In this document: positions 6,705-13,803 of the stretch, one piece after another
Numbering within the stretch: position 1 is the stretch's first letter
How the letters are laid out: the number at the start of each line of letters is the position of its first letter
From: a virus
Direction: 5' to 3' (one strand)
Length of the DNA: 29,836 nucleotides
Virus record (IMG/VR): IMGVR_UViG_3300036913_000049
Coordinates: 1 to 29,836 of that record
The notes under the pieces: generated by a model
Seen by the model: only the letters and a program-made list of their open reading frames with translations
Told to the model about the DNA's origin: nothing
The model's database searches: none
Program-made: the position numbers and the translations under genes

Positions 6705-7181
6705 CTAGCCTCCTCGGTAGTTGTTTACAGAGCTTTTCGCTATTCCTAAAGACGCGGCTATGGCCCGACTCCCTTCGCCTCTCGCTACTCTGCGCCTGAT
6801 GAGTTCCTGCGTAGCGAGATCTGTCTTAAGCTCGCGGGCTGGCTTCCGCACGGCTAGTAGCTCTTCATCATCCATTGCGCTGAAACTCGATAACAATATT
6901 CTAGCAAGCTCGATAGGTTTCCTTTCGCCCATGCCCACCACAGGGCCGCCCTCGGCCTTTGCTCCTTCCACGGAGATACCAGACCCACAGAGAAGCTTAT
7001 CTACTGGATCTTGCTCTTGCGCTTGTGCCCTGAAGTCGACCAGCTTTCCGGGCCTCTTGGATTTCCTAGAAGAGCGTTCATCTCTCGTTAAATTCTGTTT
7101 GCAGCTCGGGCAGCATTTCGGATTGTCTACGCGAGATTCCCACGAATAGCCGCACCATTTACATTTCATCATCTTGGACAT
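6705..7181 (-). CDS. Zinc-ribbon plus helix-turn-helix protein
   Basis: The protein has 158 residues in two parts. Residues 5-28 carry CKWC...CCPSC, a zinc ribbon with cysteines at about 7, 10, 23 or 24 and 27. The C-terminal third (about 125-158, RRRVARGEGSRAIAASLGIA then KSSVNNYRGG) is a helix-turn-helix of the resolvase/transposase type (Hin-like). The middle is a Pro/Gly/charged linker. It resembles phage proteins that recognise a site and recruit a partner. A dyad-rich segment with ATGGTTT...AAACCAT arms directly abuts its start codon and may be its own operator. Confidence 0.72.
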   Translation of the reverse strand: MSKMMKCKWCGYSWESRVDNPKCCPSCKQNLTRDERSSRKSKRPGKLVDFRAQAQEQDPVDKLLCGSGISVEGAKAEGGPVVGMGERKPIELARILLSSFSAMDDEELLAVRKPARELKTDLATQELIRRRVARGEGSRAIAASLGIAKSSVNNYRGG

Positions 7182-7182
7182 A

Positions 7183-7219
7183 TGGTTTGATTATGATTAT
7201 ATTCATAGTTAAAACCATC
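7183..7219 (-). promoter_or_regulatory. Dyad-rich promoter region of the zinc-ribbon/HTH gene
   Basis: ATGGTTT and AAACCAT are 7-base arms at the ends of about 37 bases, and inside them TATGA and TCATA form a second inverted repeat around an AT-rich centre. The arms end at or 2 bases from the start codon of the gene at 7181. The two dyads are offset by half a base, so they may be separate sites. Confidence 0.45.
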
Positions 7220-7250
7220 GGAAAAGAAGAAAAGAAAAAGAAGGGGGAGG
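7220..7250 (-). terminator. T-rich archaeal-style terminator after the fibre genes
   Basis: On the minus strand the 3' side of the gene ending at 7264 reads as pyrimidine-rich tracts, CCCCCTTCTTTTTCTTTTCT and further T clusters, with no hairpin. Archaeal RNA polymerase ends transcription at such T tracts. It separates the late tail genes from the accessory genes, which then have their own start region at 7183-7219. Confidence 0.6.
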
Positions 7251-7263
7251 GGGTCAGCTTAAC

Positions 7264-8058
7264 TTAAGGCTGAACCCAGATGCTCGGATACTGGTCTGTT
7301 TTGGCCTTGATTGCAGCTAGTCGGGTTGAGTTGCTATCCATCTCGGTTCTATTTGCCGTCGCTAAAGCACCTTTTCCTGTAGCTGATGGCGCATCTACTA
7401 TGTCCATCTTGTCGCCCGCCTTCGCGGGCGCATACGCCGCCTGAGCAGATGCCAGAGTTACAACAGGTTCGCCCGTTATTGCAGGCGTTGGTATTGTTTG
7501 GCCCGCCCATTTCGTAGCATTTACTGCCTGATCCGCCGCCAGGCTATAACCTGTCTTATCGTTGTTGGTTGAGACTGTAACGCCTCCCGTCACCGAGGCC
7601 ACGGCCCCTCCTGCATACGTTGACCTGGTGCTTATGGCAGCGTCTATGTCATCTTTCAAGAGCTTGCCTATCGAGCCTGCCGTGGTTATCGCGGTCAACA
7701 GGCAATTCCAGATAGCCGCTACCATTGGAGCTGTGGCCCTGTTCTCGATAGACCAGTTTGCGATTACTGCGCCTATGACCGAAATGCTATCCACGGTCCC
7801 GGCTGTTAGGACGGCTTGGTAATTGTGACCCGCTGCGTAGAAGGCATCGGTCATAACCACGTTGACATTGTGCATACCGGTCTGCCCATCGAAATCGACT
7901 GTCAGGGTAACGCCTGTAGTCGATTCAGTTGCGCTATTATCCTTGTAGATGCTCACCGCTGGAGTTCCTGCTAGCGTTATAGGCGTCCCATCTCCTTTAT
8001 GAGTCGGGAACTTGAAATCGTGCGTTCCACCCGCCGCTAGATCTCCTAAAGAATTCAT
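7264..8058 (-). CDS. Tail fibre/surface structural protein
   Basis: The 264-residue protein begins with a module I associate with phage fibre or baseplate upper proteins: DFKFPTHKGDGTPITLAGTP (about residues 14-33), then VSIYKDNS, VTLTVDFDGQTG and FYAAGHNYQAVLTAGTVDS, all short beta strands. After about residue 105 (SIENR) a helical stretch and an Ala/Thr-rich segment follow, ending in a helix with LAAIKAKTDQ, a likely trimerisation or attachment end. It is the last gene of the late tail cluster and is followed by a T-rich terminator. The N-terminal module likely docks on the virion and the rest projects outward. Confidence 0.75.
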   Translation of the reverse strand: MNSLGDLAAGGTHDFKFPTHKGDGTPITLAGTPAVSIYKDNSATESTTGVTLTVDFDGQTGMHNVNVVMTDAFYAAGHNYQAVLTAGTVDSISVIGAVIANWSIENRATAPMVAAIWNCLLTAITTAGSIGKLLKDDIDAAISTRSTYAGGAVASVTGGVTVSTNNDKTGYSLAADQAVNATKWAGQTIPTPAITGEPVVTLASAQAAYAPAKAGDKMDIVDAPSATGKGALATANRTEMDSNSTRLAAIKAKTDQYPSIWVQP

Positions 8059-8068
8059 ATCATCACCT

Positions 8069-8587
8069 TCATGCGTCTATCAACCCCTTGCCCACCAAAG
8101 GGCCCAGACCTACCAGACCATCGCCGACTAATCCGACTCCACCGACTGAACCCCATGCAGCTATAGAGATGTCATATGTGGTATTAGAAGCTAATCCAGT
8201 TGGGTTATTTGGAAAAGCGGAGCTATATGGGTAGAATGATTTATATCTAATCGTTTTACCGCTCTGTCCATAAGCGCAACAAATACTTCCTCCGGCCGTC
8301 GCCACCGCTAACCAATAATTGTTGCCGTTAATTATCCTACAATTTGAGATCGCAATAAGTCCAGAGCTTGCGAGATAAACCGCTGCGCTTTCTCCAAGCA
8401 CCGAGCCTGGTTCGCCCGCATTGTCCGAATATATACCAACATGAAGAGTATCGGCCATGTTGGTATATGCATAAATCTTTTTTGCTATTCCGCTCTGTAT
8501 AGCCGTGAACTTTTGAAGCCAGATATAGTATGTTGACAACGAAATTGAGCCGACCAGACCATTGCCAATTAATTTTATATCAGCCAT
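8069..8587 (-). CDS. Beta-sandwich fibre or receptor-binding protein
   Basis: The ATG at 8587 overlaps the stop of the upstream gene (ATGGCTGA) and has AGGTGG 8 bases before it; a TTG two codons earlier is possible. The middle (about residues 45-105) is a jelly-roll-like pattern, HVGIYSDNAGEPGSVLGES then NYWLAVATAGG, seen in many surface and virion proteins that present a binding face. The motif GLVG appears near the N-terminus and three more times near the C-terminus (GLVGDGLVGLGPLVGKGLI), so the module may be held between Gly-rich docking strands. It is probably a tail-tip or fibre adhesin. Confidence 0.65.
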   Translation of the reverse strand: MADIKLIGNGLVGSISLSTYYIWLQKFTAIQSGIAKKIYAYTNMADTLHVGIYSDNAGEPGSVLGESAAVYLASSGLIAISNCRIINGNNYWLAVATAGGSICCAYGQSGKTIRYKSFYPYSSAFPNNPTGLASNTTYDISIAAWGSVGGVGLVGDGLVGLGPLVGKGLIDA

Positions 8588-9290
8588 AAGCAAACCACCT
8601 GTAAGCCCTTCCAGCAGGGGAAACGGTAAATTTCATGTTCGTTGTGCCCTGAGTTCCAAATACCGCCGACACTGGATAGTCTGGGTCTGTGGCGTAGATC
8701 ACGATCTTGCTCGGCTCGGCCCCGAGACCGTGCGCTATGGTCTGCTCCGAGGCCGTGCTCTCGCTCGTGCCTGTGGTCGGTAAGAACTTTCCGAAAGGTG
8801 AGCCAATAGAGATAGGCGCTATGCCGTCATTGTTTGGGACATAATTGCCGAATGTTCCTGTCACTAGCCCGTTTTCTGTGATCCTAAGACAATAGAGAGG
8901 GATGTATGTAAGAAGGATTTGGGAGGGCAATGGCAGATAGTTCTCCAGGAAATCGTTCAAAGGGCTTCGACCATACCTGCCAGAGGGTACCTCCTCGGTG
9001 CCTTCGATTCTTTTGGTGGTGCCGTCTCCTAGGTCCACCACTACCATGTCGTAACGATGCTTACCTGAACTTGCGACAGGGATACCGGATAATACCGCCT
9101 GAACCACCGGTACACGCGCGAGAGCGCCAATGGCTATCCCAGCCGCCACTGTCACCGATGATGCAGAATTCCTCGTGATAGCGAATCCTGAATCTATCCC
9201 GTTCCCAAGGGATGGCAATTCTAACCTCTGAAGATGCCAAGCCGCCGCCGCCAAGGATTCCTCAGTCGGAAATAGAGCCGTTATAGGCAT
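8580..9290 (-). CDS. Baseplate/fibre-associated structural protein
   Basis: The start at 9290 has an ideal AAAGGAGGT site 9 bases upstream. The 236 residues show a phage-like beta-rich region, SVTVAAGIAIGALARVPVV then HRYDMVVVDLGDGTTKRIEG, a layout seen in baseplate or fibre-linker proteins where an upstream strand motif is followed by DxVVVD and a Gly-rich loop. The C-terminal 80 residues (EQTIAHGLGAEPSKIVIYA) look like the small beta domain common at fibre ends. Gene order between the distal-tail-like protein and the fibre genes agrees. Confidence 0.7.
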   Translation of the reverse strand: MPITALFPTEESLAAAAWHLQRLELPSLGNGIDSGFAITRNSASSVTVAAGIAIGALARVPVVQAVLSGIPVASSGKHRYDMVVVDLGDGTTKRIEGTEEVPSGRYGRSPLNDFLENYLPLPSQILLTYIPLYCLRITENGLVTGTFGNYVPNNDGIAPISIGSPFGKFLPTTGTSESTASEQTIAHGLGAEPSKIVIYATDPDYPVSAVFGTQGTTNMKFTVSPAGRAYRWFAYG

Positions 9291-9323
9291 GGTTCTATCT
9301 TACCTCCTTTGACTCGGTTCGGT

Positions 9324-10061
9324 TCATGCATCTGTCGTGCCTTCAACTGCGATTTGTGGATTTACGAGTGCGACCGCCCAACTGCCTTTAGGTACTTTCC
9401 GCCGCAGCCATATACCACACATTTCTCCGGGACCCAGGTCGCCCATTTGACAACCATCATCATAATCCATTGGCATCGTGAAACTGAGACTTGTGGGGGC
9501 TGTATCCTCATTGGCGATGTGCTGGACATAACCGGGCTGTGCTGATGGTGCTTCTATTGCCATCCTAAATTGGCTGTCCTCAATTGGCTTGCCGACCGCA
9601 TGGAGGACCTTTGTTGTGCTATTGGACCCCCTTGTGCAGCCTGTGAAGCTGCACGTTGGACGGCTACCAGCCTTCCCGGTATACAGTATTTCCTCGTCCT
9701 CTAGGAAGAACGCCCCTTTGCTCGGAAAACTGGCATTATCAACGCAATCTACTGTGTTTTCTACACCGTTACTTGCCAATTGGGTCCTGAGGGTCGTATA
9801 GGGCGAATCAGATACTAGGTATAGCCGTGCATCGGTCAGGGGTAAGGTTTCGTGGTTGTTCATTACGAAGATGCACCGATATTTTTCACTGCCATTCTTG
9901 CTTTCATTAGCCGTGACCTTTGCGAACAGGTTCTCCATAGTAGCGTCTTCGATCTGTACCGAAGATCGATATTTCCCCAGATTGTCGGGGCTCGATTCGC
10001 CGTCGCCGGTGGCGGTCGATTTACTGCCGTCATATATTATGTCTGTTTCAGTTACGGGAAT
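9324..10061 (-). CDS. Tail structural protein with no canonical start codon
   Basis: The first ATG is at 9938 (204 residues), but coding-like sequence continues upstream in frame: PDNLGKYRSSVQIEDAT directly precedes MENLFAKVTANESKNGSEKY, as a beta-strand lead-in would in phage tail proteins of this type. The frame is open back to a TAA at 10083-10085 and contains no ATG, GTG or TTG before 9938. The best candidate start is an ATT at 10061, 5 bases after GAGGTGG. If the start is 9938 the product is simply shorter. Residues around CVDNASFPSKGAFFLEDEEI through GCTRGSNSTTKVLHAVGK repeat a module of the tail tube protein at 28990. It probably forms part of the tail tip. Confidence 0.65.
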   Translation of the reverse strand: MPVTETDIIYDGSKSTATGDGESSPDNLGKYRSSVQIEDATMENLFAKVTANESKNGSEKYRCIFVMNNHETLPLTDARLYLVSDSPYTTLRTQLASNGVENTVDCVDNASFPSKGAFFLEDEEILYTGKAGSRPTCSFTGCTRGSNSTTKVLHAVGKPIEDSQFRMAIEAPSAQPGYVQHIANEDTAPTSLSFTMPMDYDDGCQMGDLGPGEMCGIWLRRKVPKGSWAVALVNPQIAVEGTTDA

Positions 10062-10101
10062 AGTCCCACCTCTGCCAGTTATTTATTTTTATTATTAAGA
10101 T

Positions 10102-11241
10102 TTAAGATAGATAATTATCATACCATGATAGATTATAGTCGAGATTCCCATTTGTGAATTTCAGCGTTGCACCTTCATCCGACGCTCCAGCCGTTACATA
10201 AATTTCCGGTTGGCCTGAAATGCTATGCCAGGATTCTAGTTTTAGAGAGTTTAGTTTAAGTGAGTCACTGGCCCCACATAAGATTCGCCAATTGAACCAC
10301 GATAGGCCATACAACTTGGTCAGCGTGTATTTTTTCACGCCGTTTATTATAGTATCCACATCATACCAGCTACCCGAATCAGCGGCGGCCTGAAGTTTAG
10401 GTGCTCCTATGACTTCGGAGGCATCCAGAGTTAATTTAGGATCATCGCATAATGGGTGTTTAATATGATAATAATAATCTAGGTATCCGTTAACTGTGAA
10501 TACTAATTTCTTCGAAGAATAAGACACGCCCGAATAGTGGGCCCGATTTCGTTGCCATCGATCGCCATCCTGTAAGGTGTCTTCAGATACGAGGTAAGCT
10601 AGTTTTTGTTTGGGGTAGAAATCCAATATTGCCCCATCCAGAAGGACCGGGGCTATTTCAAGATCTACGCCGAGGTCATCAAATGAGACTAATATATCTG
10701 TCGGGTTTGCGGTCGCATAGGCCGCGCTGATTCCTATATGATCTATGGGTGCGTCTTTGTTACCAGCATTTGCCATCATGGTTATTGATTCCAGGGAATT
10801 CGTAGCATTTCCGGTCTTGGATTCGGCTATGCATCCCTCCGGGGATATCGACCCCAATAATATGACAGCTACGAAAGAGTATCGTTCTAACGACATGGGT
10901 TTTAGGGGCGATGTATTCAATGAGAATCCTAGCACCCGCCATCGCTTTGTTTCTCGTTCGACCAGATAGATATCGTTATCATTAGATAGCCAATCGAAAT
11001 TATTTAGGTCATAATATGCTAATGCGTCCTTCTCGGCCCTTCCTATTATCATCCCGGTCATCTCGACCTTGACCAGTTCGGCCTTGAAATCGGATAAAAA
11101 GGATCGCTGGCCTCTGCGGGGGGATGTGTTTGATGGCGTTGAGTGATCTGGAAAATTGACATCAAAAATCTTGTAGCCTGGAGCTGAGGCTGAACCCCCG
11201 CTATTTAATTCAAGATCTCCGATCTTCCAATTTGAAACCAT
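10102..11241 (-). CDS. Distal tail (Dit-like) or baseplate protein
   Basis: The 379-residue protein starts at an ATG with GAGG 8 bases upstream. The N-terminal half (about 1-140) has the strand pattern of a tail-tube-derived ring protein: FKAELVKVEMTGMIIGRAEK, then LVERETKRWRVLGFSLNTSP and a following SFVAVILLGS. The C-terminal half (KLVFTVNGYLDYYYHI and later LKLNSLKLESWHSISG) looks like a beta-sandwich of the kind that binds carbohydrate. Dit proteins of siphoviruses have this two-part plan and form the hexameric hub that carries the receptor-binding proteins. The assignment rests on layout and position, not on a diagnostic motif. Confidence 0.55.
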   Translation of the reverse strand: MVSNWKIGDLELNSGGSASAPGYKIFDVNFPDHSTPSNTSPRRGQRSFLSDFKAELVKVEMTGMIIGRAEKDALAYYDLNNFDWLSNDNDIYLVERETKRWRVLGFSLNTSPLKPMSLERYSFVAVILLGSISPEGCIAESKTGNATNSLESITMMANAGNKDAPIDHIGISAAYATANPTDILVSFDDLGVDLEIAPVLLDGAILDFYPKQKLAYLVSEDTLQDGDRWQRNRAHYSGVSYSSKKLVFTVNGYLDYYYHIKHPLCDDPKLTLDASEVIGAPKLQAAADSGSWYDVDTIINGVKKYTLTKLYGLSWFNWRILCGASDSLKLNSLKLESWHSISGQPEIYVTAGASDEGATLKFTNGNLDYNLSWYDNYLS

Positions 11242-11271
11242 CCAAGCCTCATATACATAAACTCAGTACTA

Positions 11272-11508
11272 TTATTTCAAATCTTCCTCTTTTTGTTTCC
11301 CAAAACCCGCCACTTCCTTAGTTACTCTATTTGTTATCAGAATTTCATAGGCGGATTCGCCGGTATCCAGTTTCTCTACGTCTTCAGGTGATAACAGTTT
11401 TAATACCGCTTCCCTGAACCTGGCCGGGCATGTGGAGCTGACAATGTAGTTTGGCGGGCCGCTGCTAGGTTTCATTCCGGGATTTTTTCTGTGCAAGATC
11501 CACCACAT
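11272..11508 (-). CDS. Small hypothetical protein, 78 aa, starting inside a tandem repeat
   Basis: The protein begins MWWILHRKNPGMKPSSGPPN and has a helical segment with ARFREAVLKLLSPEDVEKL (about 29-47) and a Lys/Glu-rich end. I recognise no family. Its first codons lie inside copy 1 of a 64-bp tandem triplication that also carries the last codons of the gene upstream. In the ancestral arrangement this ATG probably followed that gene's TAA by 3 bases; the duplication pushed them apart by 128 bases. It follows the maturation cassette and precedes the distal-tail-like gene. Confidence 0.6.
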   Translation of the reverse strand: MWWILHRKNPGMKPSSGPPNYIVSSTCPARFREAVLKLLSPEDVEKLDTGESAYEILITNRVTKEVAGFGKQKEEDLK

Positions 11509-11681
11509 GATTTAATCCGCCTTTGGATCGAACTCGAAGTGTATAACCTGCCGTGTGCAAGATCCACCACATGATTTAATCCGCCTTTGGATCGAACTCG
11601 AAGTGTATAACCTGCCGTGTGCAAGATCCACCACATGATTTAATCCGCCTTTGGATCGAACTCGAAGTGTATAACCTGCCG
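11491..11681. repeat. Three exact tandem copies of a 64-bp unit
   Basis: Copies start at 11491, 11555 and 11619 and are identical across at least 63 bases. Each holds a gene junction: the last codons and TAA of the cysteine-motif gene (true end at 11640, in the third copy) and the ATG of the next small gene (used at 11508, in the first copy). Since 64 is not a multiple of 3, the extra copies cannot extend either protein cleanly. Confidence 0.97.
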
Positions 11682-12527
11682 CTTGGGGGCATAGTAGCTT
11701 GTTACGTAGCCTCTAAACATTGGGTGGGTGGTTATGACCTGCCCCAGGTTCAAGTCCCAAGTGGCGGGCAGACTCAGAATCTCAACCAGTTTGTCCACAA
11801 TTCCCGAATCCTCGCCAAATTTGGTCTTTTCGAGATCCCGCATGACTCCAAGCCAGACCTTTGCCCTTTCGCTTGATTCCTCACAGTTATAACGACATGG
11901 GAACCACGGAATTACCTTGAACCCATAATAACGAAGATCTGACCTTATTAGAGGGTCAAAGTTTGAAAGAGATATTGAGCCATCTAGATTCTTTTTGTGG
12001 GGCATGGCTAAGGCGGCTGGCATTACGGGATCAAAATTAACCTTGAAGTTCTCTGTAAAGGCCGCGCTGCAACAATCCGGATAGCCCAGGTATCCGCCCA
12101 TCCTAGCGTGATCACAACCGCCGAGTTTGAGTTCTGCCTTTACGAAGTCCTCGGCTATATCGAGATCGCGAGCCACCACCCCAAATACCATGACATCTGG
12201 CCCGAGCCGATCTGTTGGAAAATGGGTGTGAGAGAACCCTTCGTATTGGAGGCTCCGCCTCATTGGCAGAAACGCCAGTTTGTCCCTCATTATTTGGGCT
12301 ATCTCGTTATCGTAGTTGTGCGGGGATAGGTGGAAGATATTCGCCTCCCTCTTGCCCTGCCTGACCATTTCATACTCACTTTCATAGGCTAAGGTCGCTA
12401 TTTTTCTCTTTAATCCCACTAAACCATGATCGGGATACTTTGCCATGAAAGCTGAAAATGGTTTTGGATCTGTGATCTGAGTTTTTAAAGTTTCCTGATT
12501 TTGATTATCCATATTTACGCCCCCCAT
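11640..12527 (-). CDS. Cysteine-motif protein resembling DUF483, partner of the radical SAM enzyme
   Basis: The 295-residue protein has two conserved-looking cysteine motifs: LGYPDCCSAAF (about residues 146-156) preceded by GGCDHARMGG, and FPCRYNCEESSERA (about 207-220). I associate this YPxCC + PCxxxC combination with DUF483, an archaeal/bacterial family of unknown role; the match is from memory. The cysteines could hold an iron-sulfur cluster or other metal. The start overlaps the end of the radical SAM gene by 13 bases; an alternative ATG at 12512 is 2 bases past that stop. Tight coupling suggests that it acts in the same modification pathway, as partner, chaperone or second enzyme. Confidence 0.72.
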   Translation of the reverse strand: MGGVNMDNQNQETLKTQITDPKPFSAFMAKYPDHGLVGLKRKIATLAYESEYEMVRQGKREANIFHLSPHNYDNEIAQIMRDKLAFLPMRRSLQYEGFSHTHFPTDRLGPDVMVFGVVARDLDIAEDFVKAELKLGGCDHARMGGYLGYPDCCSAAFTENFKVNFDPVMPAALAMPHKKNLDGSISLSNFDPLIRSDLRYYGFKVIPWFPCRYNCEESSERAKVWLGVMRDLEKTKFGEDSGIVDKLVEILSLPATWDLNLGQVITTHPMFRGYVTSYYAPKRQVIHFEFDPKAD

Positions 12528-13762
12528 GAATCACCATGCGGCGAATCTCCGTGATCATCGTAATCTCCATGACCGCCTGATTCCGAATCTCCATGCACCT
12601 GCTGTCTTGGCTGGCAGGCCGGTTGCTGGTGCCGCTGTTGCTGCTGCGGATATGGTTCTACCCATTTATTTTTAAGGTAGTAATCTTGATAAAAGTTTGG
12701 TACATCTATCGCCAGCCTGCGGCCAGGGTCCATAGCTCTTATGTGACGTTCCAAGTATTGCAGGAGTGCATAATAAGCCTCGCAGAATTCGGTTTTATTT
12801 CTCACGTCGCCGCCTACTCCCTCAGCAGGGCAACCGCCCGCGCAGATTTCAAAATATCTGCACCCCTTGCACTGGGTCTGCTTTAGCATCTCTGACCGGA
12901 CTAAAGTGGCCTGATGGGGTTGGTAGTAATATCCAGACTCAAAGCATCTGTCGCACCTGGATAGATTGCCATCCGGCATTATGGTGGTGCATCTGGTCAC
13001 GAGATAGTCACATCTCGTATAGAGACAGCAATTTAGCCCCTGGCCTTTCAGGTTTTTCATATTCTCTATGACCACTGCGGGCCGGAACTCATTTGGATGC
13101 TCTATATATGCCTGTGCAAATTTGAGAAAGGCTATTTTCAGCTCTTCGGGCGAGAGTTTATACTTCAACAGATGGCTTGCCTTGCAACTCGGCAGGAACA
13201 TTTGGTTGTATCTACCATCGCTCTTGGTTTCAATTCCCCACCGAATTAATTCATCAATCTTAGAAGGCGATGCATTGAGTTTAGTGAGAACCGTTATGGT
13301 GCCCACCTTTATCCCTTCGTCCTTCAGCCACTTTATGTTTTCCTGTAGCCTCTTTTGGTACTCTCGGTTGGCTTTCTTATCCCTCGGACCTCTTAAGGTA
13401 TTGAATTTTGCCGGTCCATCTATCGAGACACCAACGCTCTGCATATGATATTCCTTAATTAACCTGATGTGTTCTGCCGTGAGATTCCAAAGGGCTGTCT
13501 GCATTGAGGGTTGACCGCCAACCGACTTTATGGTTTCCAATGAGAACTTAAAATCTTCTATTGGCAAACTGGTTACGTCTCCGCCGTGGAGGATAACTTG
13601 GGGATGTTCATCCTTGCCCCATTGTTTAGATATGTCGCGCAGGGTAGCCGCCATAGCCTCTTTATTATATCTCCCCGGTATGGATGGCTTGTTCTCGTCC
13701 TCAAAGCAATATTCACAACCTGTAGGGCAGTCCAACAGCATGTACCATAATATCGTGTTCAT
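12515..13762 (-). CDS. Radical SAM/SPASM peptide maturase with a substrate-like C-terminal tail
   Basis: The 415-residue enzyme begins MNTILWYMLLDCPTGCEYC, with the SAM-binding cluster motif CxxxCxxC at residues 12-19. A glycine-rich ILHGGDVTSLP and VGVSIDGPAKFNTLRG follow, as in the anSME/SPASM peptide-modifying branch. Residues from about 245 to 340 carry the SPASM cysteines (CLYTRC, RCTTIMPDGNLSRC, CKGCRYFEICAGGC), for auxiliary iron-sulfur clusters. A Gln/Pro-rich linker leads to a tail (390-415) with four His-Gly-Asp triplets, the same motif that fills the giant neighbour encoded just upstream. It uses S-adenosylmethionine to make a radical on a peptide side chain. A CGAGG site precedes the ATG. 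Confidence 0.9.
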   Translation of the reverse strand: MNTILWYMLLDCPTGCEYCFEDENKPSIPGRYNKEAMAATLRDISKQWGKDEHPQVILHGGDVTSLPIEDFKFSLETIKSVGGQPSMQTALWNLTAEHIRLIKEYHMQSVGVSIDGPAKFNTLRGPRDKKANREYQKRLQENIKWLKDEGIKVGTITVLTKLNASPSKIDELIRWGIETKSDGRYNQMFLPSCKASHLLKYKLSPEELKIAFLKFAQAYIEHPNEFRPAVVIENMKNLKGQGLNCCLYTRCDYLVTRCTTIMPDGNLSRCDRCFESGYYYQPHQATLVRSEMLKQTQCKGCRYFEICAGGCPAEGVGGDVRNKTEFCEAYYALLQYLERHIRAMDPGRRLAIDVPNFYQDYYLKNKWVEPYPQQQQRHQQPACQPRQQVHGDSESGGHGDYDDHGDSPHGDSWGA

Positions 13763-13803
13763 CTTATTCCTCGTTTATTATTATCATAATAATCATACTT
13801 TCG

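Noticed and set aside
7562-7822. Plus-strand frame opposite the fibre gene
   Set aside because: It is antisense to a clear fibre protein, with no ribosome site and no motif.
9275-9297. ATAGG...CTAT at the start of the gene ending at 9290
   Set aside because: The spacer is one base short, an arm base is missing and no TATA box accompanies it; the gene has an ideal ribosome site and is probably cotranscribed.
11740-11775. GGTTCAAGTCC resembling a tRNA T-loop
   Set aside because: It lies inside the well-supported cysteine-motif gene, and no acceptor, D or anticodon stems can be built around it.
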